Source of the DNA: Taibaiella chishuiensis
GTDB taxonomy: Bacteria; Bacteroidota; Bacteroidia; Chitinophagales; Chitinophagaceae
Direction of reading: 5' to 3'
Assembly: GCF_003014535.1 (NCBI RefSeq)
Contig: NZ_PYGD01000013.1
Coordinates: 62,001 to 126,000, forward strand
Length of the DNA stretch: 64,000 bases
Under the pieces are notes generated by a model. It had not been told where the DNA came from and did not search any database. It was given only the letters and a program-made list of their open reading frames with translations. Position 1 is the first letter of the stretch, and each line of letters opens with the position of its first letter. Position numbers and translations under genes: made by a program. Positions 36,301 to 44,629 of this stretch are shown here, piece after piece.

Positions 36301-38415
36301 CGCCTGCGGATCGAACTGCTGCAGGTCCAGGTCGGCCTTCAGTGCAGGATACTTATTGCTCAGGTCGGCTGTAGCTGCCAGGTCGAAGCTCAGGTTCGGG
36401 TCGGTTGCATTACCCTTTACCGTTGCCACCTTATCTGCTATAGTGCCGCCCAGGTAAATATTATTATAGTCATAGTTCATGAGCCATGCCGACAGGATAC
36501 GCGCATCGAAGGTGGTGTTCATCCTGTTCACATCGAAGCTGGTCCCTTTTGCATTGGCCGTCAGGCTGATTTTACCCATCAGCGTATCCTGGCGCAATAT
36601 ACGGCCCAGGTTCAGCATATGGGTACTCAGCGCCAGGTCGTACTGTTCGCGACCCTCGCCCGGCGACATTTTCAGGCTACCCTTTACGGTAGCATCCCCA
36701 TCGGCGGTTTTAATGTTCACATCCGGGAAGTAATCCTTGGTGGTACCGGATATATGCCCGGCAATGCTGAACCAGTCGGGGATACGCAATTGTTGCTTTA
36801 CACTGTCGGGGATAAAGGGAGCGATATCCTTGTAGGTTGTGCGCAGCGTTTTTATATTGAGGTTGTAGTTCAGTTTATCCGCATCGGGCATACCGTTCAG
36901 CTTACCGTTCAGCGCAATCTCAGTACCGCTAAGCCCCGAGGCATAAAAATCGTTTATGGCCAGGGCATTCAGGTATCCTTTCAGGTTGGCGGTAAGGGCC
37001 AGTTGCTGGCTGGCATAGGGCTGCAATTGGCGTTGCTGTGCCGGGGCCATAAAGTAAAGCACATCCTTGATCCCCACCTTGCTTTTGTTGACGGCGATAT
37101 TGAGCTGCATTTTCTGCATCTCTTTTTCCAGCGCAGCCAGCGAAGGATATTTCACTTCCAGGCGGTCCTGCAGTACCGTATTTGGGGTAAGCAGGTATAA
37201 TTTATCGAGCAGTGCGCCCTGGCTGTGGTAGATAAACTGCGTGCGCAATTCGATAATGCTGAAGCCGCTCTGTTCGGCCATAGCCAGGTGTTTCAGGTTG
37301 GCGGATATCGTATCGGGACTGTACAGTACCTGGTCGGCATTCAGCGAGAAGTTGCGGATATTAAGGTGCGCATAGTCCATACCGCTCTTTTGCTTTGGCT
37401 GCGCATTGTTATCCATCGCATAACCGATGTTCTTCAGCATCACGTTGGCTATGGTTACGCGCCAGTTGTTTTCGCTTGTTGCGGTATCGGTATCCGTCTC
37501 TTTCGGCTTTACGGTTACCCCTTTGGTGGGTTTGCCCATTACCAGTACACTCTGCACATCCTGCAGGTTCAGACCATCTACGTCTACCGACTGTTGCAGC
37601 AAGCCGAAGTGGTTGACCTTACCGTTAAGCTGTCCCAGCCCGATATTGAAATACATCGAGTCCTGTTTGTTCATAAACGTAAAACCGATACTGTGCAGCT
37701 GTATCTTGTCGGCCACCAATTGAAAATCGCTGGGCGGCGCGGTATCTGCCGGTGGTTTGGGCAGGTAGGACGTGTCCATACCGAAATACGATTGCAGGCC
37801 GCTCACCGTAAGCTCGGTCACGGTAAACTTCATCTTTTCGAGATCGATCTTTTTAGGCCGCAGCAGCAGGCTGTCGAGGCGCATGGCAAAAAAGGTACCG
37901 CCGGTAGCATCGTCGTAGCGGAAGCGGATGTCCTTAAGCCTTACCTTGGCTACATCGATCTGCAGGGGCTTGCTTACCGTATCGGCGGGCTCCTTTACCT
38001 GCGGCGATTCGCTTTTACCGGCAAATGCATTGATAATATAGGTATAGTTGAAGGTGGTATCGGGCAAGGTACGGTAGATATGGGCATTGACGCCTTCAAG
38101 ATCTACCTGGTCTACCGCCACCTTCGCCCTGATCAGGGCAAACATATCCATATTGATGCCCAGCTTTTCTACGTTAAGCAGGGTATCCTGTTTCTGGTCG
38201 CGCAGGAAAACGCCCTCCAGCAGTATTTTATCGGGTACGGAATAATCGAAGTTACGGATCACGACTTCCGTCTTCAGCTTATTGTGCAGGTAGCTCACTA
38301 CCTGTTTACGTACAAAATTCTTCCCCCATCGCGTCTGTAAAAAGACGATGACAAGAATGATCAATATAAGTATACTGCCTATAATGTACAGTAGTATCCT
38401 GAAAAACTTCCGCAT
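33370..38415 (-). CDS. tamB: TamB: translocation/assembly module inner-membrane-anchored protein (DUF490)
   Basis: A 1681-residue AsmA/TamB-family protein, the largest in the window. It has one N-terminal membrane anchor (residues about 5-27), then a very long run of beta-strand repeats that in this family form a hydrophobic groove spanning the periplasm. The conserved C-terminal DUF490 domain contains YELSDGYYELNYNF and ends near GRFIADDPFASG. Such proteins bridge the inner membrane to TamA/TamL and are thought to move phospholipids or help assemble outer-membrane proteins. A basic, glutamine-rich tail follows. tamL is the next gene. Confidence 0.92.
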   Translation of the reverse strand: MRKFFRILLYIIGSILILIILVIVFLQTRWGKNFVRKQVVSYLHNKLKTEVVIRNFDYSVPDKILLEGVFLRDQKQDTLLNVEKLGINMDMFALIRAKVAVDQVDLEGVNAHIYRTLPDTTFNYTYIINAFAGKSESPQVKEPADTVSKPLQIDVAKVRLKDIRFRYDDATGGTFFAMRLDSLLLRPKKIDLEKMKFTVTELTVSGLQSYFGMDTSYLPKPPADTAPPSDFQLVADKIQLHSIGFTFMNKQDSMYFNIGLGQLNGKVNHFGLLQQSVDVDGLNLQDVQSVLVMGKPTKGVTVKPKETDTDTATSENNWRVTIANVMLKNIGYAMDNNAQPKQKSGMDYAHLNIRNFSLNADQVLYSPDTISANLKHLAMAEQSGFSIIELRTQFIYHSQGALLDKLYLLTPNTVLQDRLEVKYPSLAALEKEMQKMQLNIAVNKSKVGIKDVLYFMAPAQQRQLQPYASQQLALTANLKGYLNALAINDFYASGLSGTEIALNGKLNGMPDADKLNYNLNIKTLRTTYKDIAPFIPDSVKQQLRIPDWFSIAGHISGTTKDYFPDVNIKTADGDATVKGSLKMSPGEGREQYDLALSTHMLNLGRILRQDTLMGKISLTANAKGTSFDVNRMNTTFDARILSAWLMNYDYNNIYLGGTIADKVATVKGNATDPNLSFDLAATADLSNKYPALKADLDLQQFDPQALKLYNDTLKVKTRILADFASLNPDYPDGILTLLSPQVTLPARVLNLDSLILTSRPAADSVQHITLNAANILNASLTGHMPLTQIGNAALEHINRHYRISDTGIKAPASYDMALDASITYRPVLKKFAPDLKPFDSIRINAALDNAALNFNAYIPRIIYGTNKLDSAVVTVRESGDTLRYAASVKKYSQGQFELWYPSVTGRLRADSIYVLANIKDSSRNNQFRLGGAISHDINNDSSLTSIRVFKGMLINYAQWNVNPANRIILGKDGFYIRDFELKRDNQAITVSSVAPEFRSPIDLTIRNFSLGDIMTMISRDTLIADGTLNAKVNLDLRDSFPKVVGDLSIDSLKAYNQTIGNVTANAKNETENVYEAQLALKGSENDILLKGNYYLVPVDSNAFNFDLNVNALSLKSLQGLAFGSIRNSSGFVRGNLNIKGTPERPRILGELKTDQLKTTVSMLNAPFLMPAETITFAREGMLFNNFTIKDKNGHDATINGRVRTRDYSRYFLNLKVNTDHWQAISSKKTDYEMFYGDLFMSSNLSITGLATAPKIDGDLTIHDSTKLTYAMIDYGPGISESEGIVRFIDSRDTSWVDSTQLVTRGNNLRLSRSAQLNVNVGIEKSAVFNVIIDPVTGDNLQVKGEASLNAAMGADGAMGLTGNYELSDGYYELNYNFIRKKFKIQPGSTVTLSGDPLDADVDITAAYSANIAPYELVEKQVDQSELNYYKQRLPFDVLLKMKGKVMKPEITFDIVLPENKAGVVTSNVATQVQNKLTEIRTDPSVLNKQVFAALILGRFIADDPFASGAGGGLEYAARQSASRFLSDQLNNIAGQLIQGFELNLGLESSEDYSTGQKSNRTDLNISASKRLFNDRLNITVGNDFQLEGQQAQTQQSSLIPGNLSADYRLTEDGRYLVRAYRVNQLQNIIDGYVIETGVSFRIAIEYNKFKYIFRNRAKAQRRLQERRAEEAKRQQGGGVKE

Positions 38416-38758
38416 CTAAAAAGTAAGCCCGGTTAAATGTCGACAATAATAAAGAAGCTGTTTTCCTCCCGGAGCCTGCACACAGGTCAATCTGGCGTAC
38501 CTGCTCCCCTCATCAATATAGGCAAAAATCGCAAGGTTCATCAACATTAAAAAGAAAATCCTGAAAAATTATATTTAATAAGTCAATGAATCTATAACGG
38601 TAAGGCGATCCGGGTTTCCTTCATACATACCATAGGCTGAATAGTTTAACCATCCGCACCATTTCCTGTATTTTAAGGGAAATATTAAGATTAAAATCCG
38701 GTATTGTGTTAGTAAAATGCCAAGGCCCGTTCTGAACAGGAGGACAAGCAACAACGCG
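38416..38758. other. Intergenic region of 343 bp
   Basis: AT-rich sequence between the 3' end of the histidine kinase gene and the start of tamB, both on the minus strand. It presumably holds the tamB promoter. A 71-codon minus-strand frame (38575-38790) has no recognisable features and overlaps the kinase 3' end. I do not call it a gene. Confidence 0.55.
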
Positions 38759-41700
38759 CTATCCCCTATCCGGTTCGGGAAGCCATACAAAGAAAGTGGT
38801 GCCCCGGTCCTTTTCCGTTTCGAACCATATCCTGCCGCCGGAGTGTTCTACCATGTTCTTCGTCATCGGTAACCCGATACCCGTGCCCGACGATTTGGTG
38901 GTGAAATAAGGCACAAAGAGTTTTTCGATCATATCGTCGGGAATACCGGTGCCATTGTCTTTTACGGCAATCTGTACCCCGTCTTCCATGGCCTGGAAGC
39001 GGATATGGATCTCTCCCGTCACCGGTTCCGGTATGGCCTGTGTCGCATTCTTGATAATATTGGTAAAGATGCGGATGAAATAGCTTTTATCGGCATAGAC
39101 CACCAGGGCCCGGTCGCCATCTTCCAGCAGGATACGGGTATGGTCGGCTACCCGGAACAGGTCTACGATCGAGGCCAGGATCTCGTATACCGGCAGGGCT
39201 TCGGGCGCCGCATCCGGCATACGGGCAAAGTTGGAGAACTCAGTGGCAATCACATTCAGGTTTTCGATCTGTTCGATCAGGGTCTCCGATACCCGGCCTG
39301 CCAATACATCGATATCGGCCCGCCCGCTTTTTATGGCCTGTTGCAGGTATTGGATATTCAATTTCATCGGGGTAAGCGGGTTCTTGATCTCGTGCGCCAC
39401 CTGCCGTGCTATCTCGCGCCAGGCCGATTCGCGTTCGGTACGGGCCAGTTTCGAAGCCATTTCTTCTACCTTTTGCATCATCACGTTATACTCGTTCACC
39501 AGCAAACCGATCTCGTCGCGGTAAGGCCATTCGATCAGTTTATTGTGCTTGAGCCGGATCAGGCGGAACTGGGTAATCAGCAGGTGGAAAGAGCGGATAA
39601 TACTGTTGGAGATCAGGATAGCCGTAATGCCGGAGATAAAGAAGATGAGGGTATAAATATTGATCAGGGAGCCGAGGATGCCCGATATCTCCTGGTTCAG
39701 TTCCGTACTGGCTTCGTAATAAGGCAGGTTTACATAAGCCAGTACCTGGTCCTTATTGTCTGTAATCGGGGTATAGGCGCTTTCGTAATCCAGTACGCCT
39801 ATTTTTTCTTTTTTGATCACTTCCGTCTCATTGCGGGAACGCAGCAACAGGTAAGCGCTGCGGCACATCAGCTTTGAGGTAATGCCTTTTTGCAGTAACT
39901 CGCTTTGCGAAGTAGCGATCAGTAAACCCTCCTGGTTGTAGAGATTCACTTCCGATCCCTGGTCCTCCGCCAGCATACTCAGCTTATAACCGAAATCATA
40001 ACTGAGCGTCAGCGAATCGAAGGTAGCGGCCGATACGTTGATGGCACGGTCTTCGGCAAAATGACTGATATTCTGGGCAAAATAAAACAGTTTGCTGCGA
40101 AGACTGTTGCGTTGCGACTGTTTGTATTTATTGCTTAAGAAGCTCATGGTAATGGCCCCTACCACGACCAGCGAAATAAATACCGTAACCAGGATGGTAA
40201 GGTTGACCTTGGAACGGATAGAGAGGTTGAAGCGGCCATACATCATCCTGCCATGCTGCAGGTAATACAACAGGTGCCATACCAGCAGGATAAGCCCGCC
40301 TGCCACGACGAATACCGCCAGTACATAACTGAACAGGGCTACCGAATCGGCCAGCAGGTTTCTTTTATAAACCACGCGGATAACCTCGCCTTTCCCCGGC
40401 CGGAAATCCAGTACTGAACTGCGTAACGATTCCCTGAAGGTAAACTCGGCCGTAAGGGTTTGCGGGTTGATCCTGTGCGGGAACAATTCAGCGCCGTTTT
40501 GCATCCACAAGGTATTATTGCGGTAAATGGCGTAGGTGTATTTATCGTAATAGATCTGGTCGGTAGGATTGCTTTTACGCTGCAGGAAAGCCGGCACATA
40601 ATCCTTCTGCGGCTTGCGGCTCCGCGAAAAATCCAGCCCGATAAAGCCAAGTGTATCTGCATCATTGGATGCCAATACCGGGCACATGCCCCAGTACACT
40701 TTACTTTTAGCAACGGACCGTTCTACATTGACCAGGCCTGCCGCAAAGGGATGCCCCGACACTTCGCCCGCCACGCGGATCAGCAGGGCATCGAGGGTAT
40801 CGCGGTTAAACAGCGGCCTGCGCTGGCTGTCGTAGTAATAGGTATTGATATCGAACTTGCGTTGCTGTTCGGCCAGGTAATTGTAGAAAATGTATTTGTT
40901 GATCCTGTTTTGCTCTGCCGCCGAAGGCTGCTTCCAGTAGGTTTTTACGATCGTGTCCTGCAACAGTTTGCTGCCCGCCTCTTCGAAAGCCAGGTTTACC
41001 AGCGCGTCATCGCGCTGCTCCTGTTTGGAGGCAAAGATCTTACGCAGTTCTTTTTCCTTACTGTAGTTAAAATAAAAGATCTCGAGCGTTACCCAGGAAC
41101 AAAGTATCGCAAACCAGATATAATTTTTGGGCGAGTTGGACAGTTCGGATTTTACCCTGCGGGTAAAAGGCAGGCCCAGCGCATCGATCAGCAGCAGACC
41201 AGCCAGCGCCATAAACAGCACGGCCAGCGAAAATACATGTTCATGCTCCCCCAGCCCATAAATGCAGGCCAGGCTCATCAGGGCCACCAGGATATACCGC
41301 AGCCAGTAGTTTGCCGTTAGCGTCTTCAGTACCTCGTTGGTAATGGCCAGCAACACCAGTACATTGACCGTAATTACCGAAATGGTAGCGATACCCAGGA
41401 AGGTATAAATGGTGAGGTTATAAAAATCGCTGACTTCGAAAGAGATCTTACTGTCGATAATCAGCTGGTACATGCTTACCGCCTGGCCATTATACAGGTC
41501 GCTTACCAGCAGCAGGCACAGCACCAGGCGCAAGGCTTTGTCGGGGATCGTATTTTTGAAGAACGGCCGCTTCCTCACCGGTACATTATGGAAGAGATAC
41601 AACAGCAGCCAGCAATCGAAAATAACGCCCCGCAGCAGGTCGCCGAACGAGCGTATATTGTCGCCGGAGGCCAATAGCTCTGGCGAAAACAGCTGGGTAT

Positions 41701-42514
41701 TGGAAAAACCCGTGGGCAAAGGCACTTTAAGGTGTAAAAAAGAGAGCCCGAGGCAACAAACCAGCAACAGCAACCAGCCCAGCAGGGGGCCCTTACGCCT
41801 GCCGGCTTCCAGGCAGGTATAATGGATCAGGAGCAGGATACAGGCCAGCCCCAGCAAACTGAACACCCATACCAGGGGACCCACTTTGTACAGGGATGCC
41901 GGTTCCTCTTCGAAGCTGAGGTAAAAAAAAGTATGGCCCCTGCTATCGCGGATCGCGATGCTGCCCGCACCAGGCTCCGAGGTAATGCTCGTGGATGCCG
42001 GTATTCTTTTATCCGCAAAAAAACAGGACCGGAAATACTGGTTATCTATTTTGTAATCGGCTGCAATCGGGATAAGGGTAAAGATGTGGTGCAGCGTATC
42101 GCCGGCCATAGGGTACGGTACCGGGTCGGCACGCACATAAAAGACCCGGTTAAGCAGGTTGACGATCGCTCCCTGGTAATACTCTTCGGGATGTTCAATC
42201 ACCTCGGGACTAAGGTCAACCCGGTTGGTGCTCCAAGAAACGATATCGCGGCCCTTGCATATAAAATAAAAGTAGTCGCCGGAAATAAGCGGGTCTTGCC
42301 CGTTCCGGAAATAATGATCAAATACGCCCTGGTTCCGGTCCTGCTCGATGGCATTTTCCCGTTTCAGGAAATCGTGCTGCACCTTGTTGGCGAGGTATTG
42401 CGGCTTGTAATGCGCCAACTCGAGCTTATAGATACAGGCAGCTATTGCCAGGAAGGCAGCAGCCAGCACGATCCACCCGGTAAAGGGCGCTTTATTGAAC
42501 CATTTTTTTACCAA
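38759..42514 (-). CDS. Large membrane sensor histidine kinase (NtrY-like architecture)
   Basis: A 1251-residue kinase with an N-terminal membrane anchor, a periplasmic region, a group of about seven to eight membrane spans (about 215-480), a second soluble sensor region, and two further spans flanking another extracytoplasmic segment. A HAMP-like linker then leads to the kinase core. The phospho-acceptor H-box is RQVAHEIKNPLTPMKLN, the N-box FTNIIKNATQAI, and the G-boxes DNGTGIPDDM and GTGIGLPMTK. The H-box with NPLTPM is the NtrY form. No response regulator gene adjoins it, so it is an orphan kinase here. mazG lies just upstream. Confidence 0.88.
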   Translation of the reverse strand: MVKKWFNKAPFTGWIVLAAAFLAIAACIYKLELAHYKPQYLANKVQHDFLKRENAIEQDRNQGVFDHYFRNGQDPLISGDYFYFICKGRDIVSWSTNRVDLSPEVIEHPEEYYQGAIVNLLNRVFYVRADPVPYPMAGDTLHHIFTLIPIAADYKIDNQYFRSCFFADKRIPASTSITSEPGAGSIAIRDSRGHTFFYLSFEEEPASLYKVGPLVWVFSLLGLACILLLIHYTCLEAGRRKGPLLGWLLLLVCCLGLSFLHLKVPLPTGFSNTQLFSPELLASGDNIRSFGDLLRGVIFDCWLLLYLFHNVPVRKRPFFKNTIPDKALRLVLCLLLVSDLYNGQAVSMYQLIIDSKISFEVSDFYNLTIYTFLGIATISVITVNVLVLLAITNEVLKTLTANYWLRYILVALMSLACIYGLGEHEHVFSLAVLFMALAGLLLIDALGLPFTRRVKSELSNSPKNYIWFAILCSWVTLEIFYFNYSKEKELRKIFASKQEQRDDALVNLAFEEAGSKLLQDTIVKTYWKQPSAAEQNRINKYIFYNYLAEQQRKFDINTYYYDSQRRPLFNRDTLDALLIRVAGEVSGHPFAAGLVNVERSVAKSKVYWGMCPVLASNDADTLGFIGLDFSRSRKPQKDYVPAFLQRKSNPTDQIYYDKYTYAIYRNNTLWMQNGAELFPHRINPQTLTAEFTFRESLRSSVLDFRPGKGEVIRVVYKRNLLADSVALFSYVLAVFVVAGGLILLVWHLLYYLQHGRMMYGRFNLSIRSKVNLTILVTVFISLVVVGAITMSFLSNKYKQSQRNSLRSKLFYFAQNISHFAEDRAINVSAATFDSLTLSYDFGYKLSMLAEDQGSEVNLYNQEGLLIATSQSELLQKGITSKLMCRSAYLLLRSRNETEVIKKEKIGVLDYESAYTPITDNKDQVLAYVNLPYYEASTELNQEISGILGSLINIYTLIFFISGITAILISNSIIRSFHLLITQFRLIRLKHNKLIEWPYRDEIGLLVNEYNVMMQKVEEMASKLARTERESAWREIARQVAHEIKNPLTPMKLNIQYLQQAIKSGRADIDVLAGRVSETLIEQIENLNVIATEFSNFARMPDAAPEALPVYEILASIVDLFRVADHTRILLEDGDRALVVYADKSYFIRIFTNIIKNATQAIPEPVTGEIHIRFQAMEDGVQIAVKDNGTGIPDDMIEKLFVPYFTTKSSGTGIGLPMTKNMVEHSGGRIWFETEKDRGTTFFVWLPEPDRG

Positions 42515-42574
42515 ATCAAACAGGGTTTCCGGGGAGTATAGTAGATCAAAACATCAATAAAAGACAAGGCATGC

Positions 42575-43342
42575 TTAGCGTTCCTGCAGTTTTACCTGGT
42601 TCCAGAGCGCATCCATCTCTTCGAGGCTGAGGTCGTGCAGTTTCTGTTGCCGGGCTTCTGCCAGCACTTCCATCTGCTCGAACCTGGATTTGAATTTACG
42701 GTTGGTCCGTTCCAGCGCGCTCTCCGGGTCTACGTCGATAAAGCGGGCGTAGTTGACCAGGGAGAACAACAGGTCGCCGAATTCTTCTGTTACCGCATCC
42801 TGTGTTTTTTCGGCCAGTGCTTCTTTCAGCTCCTGCATTTCCTCTTCCACTTTGGCATATACCTGCTCCTTATTATCCCATTCAAAGCCCACCTGCCGGG
42901 CCTTATCCTGCAGCCGTACCGCCTTTACCATTGCCGGCAGGGCATTGGGCACGCCGCTCAGCACCGATTTGCGGCCTTCTTTAAGCTTGATCTTTTCCCA
43001 GTTCTGCTTCACTTCCTGGTCGTCGGTTACTGACACATGATCGTAGATATGCGGGTGACGGGCCACCAATTTGTTGCTTACCGAAGCTATCACATCGTTA
43101 AGGGTAAATTGCCCCTGCTCGGCGCCGATCTTGCTGTAAAAAAGAATATGCAGCAACAGGTCGCCCAGCTCTTCTTTAATACCCTTCCAGTCTTCGGCAA
43201 TAATCACATCGGTAAGCTCATAGAGTTCTTCGATGGTTTGGGTGCGCAGGCTGTGTATGGTCTGCTTCTTATCCCAGGGACACTTCTCGCGTAATTCGTT
43301 CAGTATATTTTGCAGCCGTTCAAGAGAGCCGGAGTAGTTCAT
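42575..43342 (-). CDS. mazG: Nucleoside triphosphate pyrophosphohydrolase MazG
   Basis: A 255-residue protein of the usual MazG length, with two MazG domains. The first shows CPWDKKQTIHSLRTQTIEELYEL with the metal-binding E-x-x-E, then KEELGDLLLHILFYS. The second shows EEEMQELKEALAE and EEFGDLLFSLVNYAR. MazG hydrolyses nucleoside triphosphates to monophosphates and pyrophosphate, and clears damaged nucleotides. It lies 60 bp upstream of the large kinase, so co-transcription is possible. An exact -7 box lies 35 nt before the start. Confidence 0.94.
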   Translation of the reverse strand: MNYSGSLERLQNILNELREKCPWDKKQTIHSLRTQTIEELYELTDVIIAEDWKGIKEELGDLLLHILFYSKIGAEQGQFTLNDVIASVSNKLVARHPHIYDHVSVTDDQEVKQNWEKIKLKEGRKSVLSGVPNALPAMVKAVRLQDKARQVGFEWDNKEQVYAKVEEEMQELKEALAEKTQDAVTEEFGDLLFSLVNYARFIDVDPESALERTNRKFKSRFEQMEVLAEARQQKLHDLSLEEMDALWNQVKLQER

Positions 43343-43377
43343 AAGTAAATTTTAATCGGCCAGGGGCCATGATGCAA

Positions 43378-43385
43378 CAAAAATA
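43378..43385 (-). promoter_or_regulatory. -7 box for mazG
   Basis: TATTTTTG on the minus strand matches TAnnTTTG exactly and ends 35 nt before the mazG start. Confidence 0.5.
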
Positions 43386-43419
43386 GATAAATTGAGCCAA
43401 CGCAGGCTGTCAATTATCC

Positions 43420-43470
43420 CAAAAAACAACGCCGGTCGCCCTGTATTGTTATACGGATCACCGGCGTTGT
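43420..43470 (-). terminator. Terminator after the small membrane protein gene
   Basis: An 11-bp stem (43426-43436 with 43460-43470) with a 23-nt loop is followed, reading the minus strand, by six T. It lies 27 bp past the stop codon of the gene at 43498-43872 and just upstream of the mazG promoter. Confidence 0.75.
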
Positions 43471-43497
43471 CTACGCTGAATAATAAGCTGCTGTTTT

Positions 43498-43872
43498 TTA
43501 TTCCATGCGCCGGAAAAAGAAAAGCAGTAAAAAGGAAAATACCAGGTTGACCGGTACGGGTATAAACAGGATATCGCCAAGCGCCTGCTTGTACACACTG
43601 GGCGGTGCAAAAAAATGCAGGCTCACATTGGCCACGGTCAACAATACATAAGCCACCGCAGCCCATTTCCTGTACAAAGTTGCCCCGCTCCAGAACACGG
43701 TATACAACAGCAACACGGCCGGTATAAGCCAATAGGCCATATATACATCATTATTGCCGATATAATTGAACGCTTCCGAAATGGTAAGCCCCAGGTGGAA
43801 CAAAGCAATGAGGGGAAACAGAACCGGTGGCCGGCGAAAAAACCGGTATAAAAAACCTTGAGACTGAGCCAT
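43498..43872 (-). CDS. Small four-span membrane protein, hypothetical
   Basis: A 124-residue protein with four hydrophobic segments (about residues 17-33, 43-60, 68-86 and 98-118) and a basic N-terminus. No domain is recognised. The frame is well formed, has its own terminator, and sits between def and mazG on the same strand, 41 bp downstream of def. It might be carried on the def transcript. Function unknown. Confidence 0.65.
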   Translation of the reverse strand: MAQSQGFLYRFFRRPPVLFPLIALFHLGLTISEAFNYIGNNDVYMAYWLIPAVLLLYTVFWSGATLYRKWAAVAYVLLTVANVSLHFFAPPSVYKQALGDILFIPVPVNLVFSFLLLFFFRRME

Positions 43873-43913
43873 GATATAAAAATAAAGAGACCGTTATGGT
43901 GATAATTGCAGGC

Positions 43914-44492
43914 CTATTTAGGCAGCATCATGCGGTAGTCGACCCGCACCTTACCCTTCGAAATGTCTTCCAGCTTCTTTTTCAGCAGGCGTTTTTTAAG
44001 CGGCGCCAGGTAATCGATAAACAGTTTACCTTCTATATGGTCGTATTCGTGCATAATAACCCTGCCGGTAATGCCCGAGAAGGTTTCTTCCTGCTCCACG
44101 AAATTTTCGTCGAGGTACCGGAGGGTAACCTCGCCGGGGCGCACCACATCTTCCCTTACTTTAGGAATACTGAGGCAACCCTCGTTATAAGCCCAGTCCT
44201 TGCCGCCGGTGGCTACGGTATGTGCATTGATAAATACTTTTTTAACCGGCTTTTCGTCGGGGTATTCCTTTTTATCTTCTTCGTCGAAGCCTTCCACGAT
44301 CTGCACCGTGTCTATTACGAATATACGTACCGGCTTATTGATCTGCGGCGCGGCGATCCCTACCCCATTGGTATGGTACATCGTTTCCCACATATCGGCA
44401 ATCAGCTTCTCCAGTTCCGGGTAGTCTTTATCGATATCCTCACACACCTTACGCAAAACCGGGTGACCATAAGCTACAATTGGTAAAATCAT
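43914..44492 (-). CDS. def: Peptide deformylase
   Basis: A 192-residue metalloenzyme that removes the formyl group from the N-terminal methionine of new proteins. All three family motifs are present: GVGIAAPQI, EGCLSIP with the metal-binding cysteine, and HEYDHIEG with two metal-binding histidines and the catalytic glutamate. The frame opens at 44528, but ATG at 44492 (MILPIVAYGHPVLRKV) gives the standard N-terminus, and an exact -7 box at 44526-44533 covers the earlier start. It acts downstream of fmt (12753-13685). Confidence 0.95.
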   Translation of the reverse strand: MILPIVAYGHPVLRKVCEDIDKDYPELEKLIADMWETMYHTNGVGIAAPQINKPVRIFVIDTVQIVEGFDEEDKKEYPDEKPVKKVFINAHTVATGGKDWAYNEGCLSIPKVREDVVRPGEVTLRYLDENFVEQEETFSGITGRVIMHEYDHIEGKLFIDYLAPLKKRLLKKKLEDISKGKVRVDYRMMLPK

Positions 44493-44525
44493 CTTAAAAC
44501 TATTCTGTATTTTATGAAAAGAGTG

Positions 44526-44533
44526 CAAAGGTA
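44526..44533 (-). promoter_or_regulatory. -7 box for def
   Basis: TACCTTTG on the minus strand matches TAnnTTTG exactly and ends 33 nt before the ATG at 44492. Confidence 0.55.
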
Positions 44534-44629
44534 AGCATTATAGCCGGCTTAATGCACAAAATAGCGCAAATGCATCTTGTTTATTATCATCAAATTTTCC
44601 CGACCTTCGCAGCGGAATTTTCGAACCCC

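Noticed and set aside
35185-38340. Long plus-strand frames opposite tamB
   Set aside because: tamB is continuous over 1681 codons with the family ends intact; the opposite frames lack features.
38575-38790. 71-codon minus-strand frame in the gap before tamB
   Set aside because: No recognisable features, AT-rich composition, and it overlaps the 3' end of the kinase gene.
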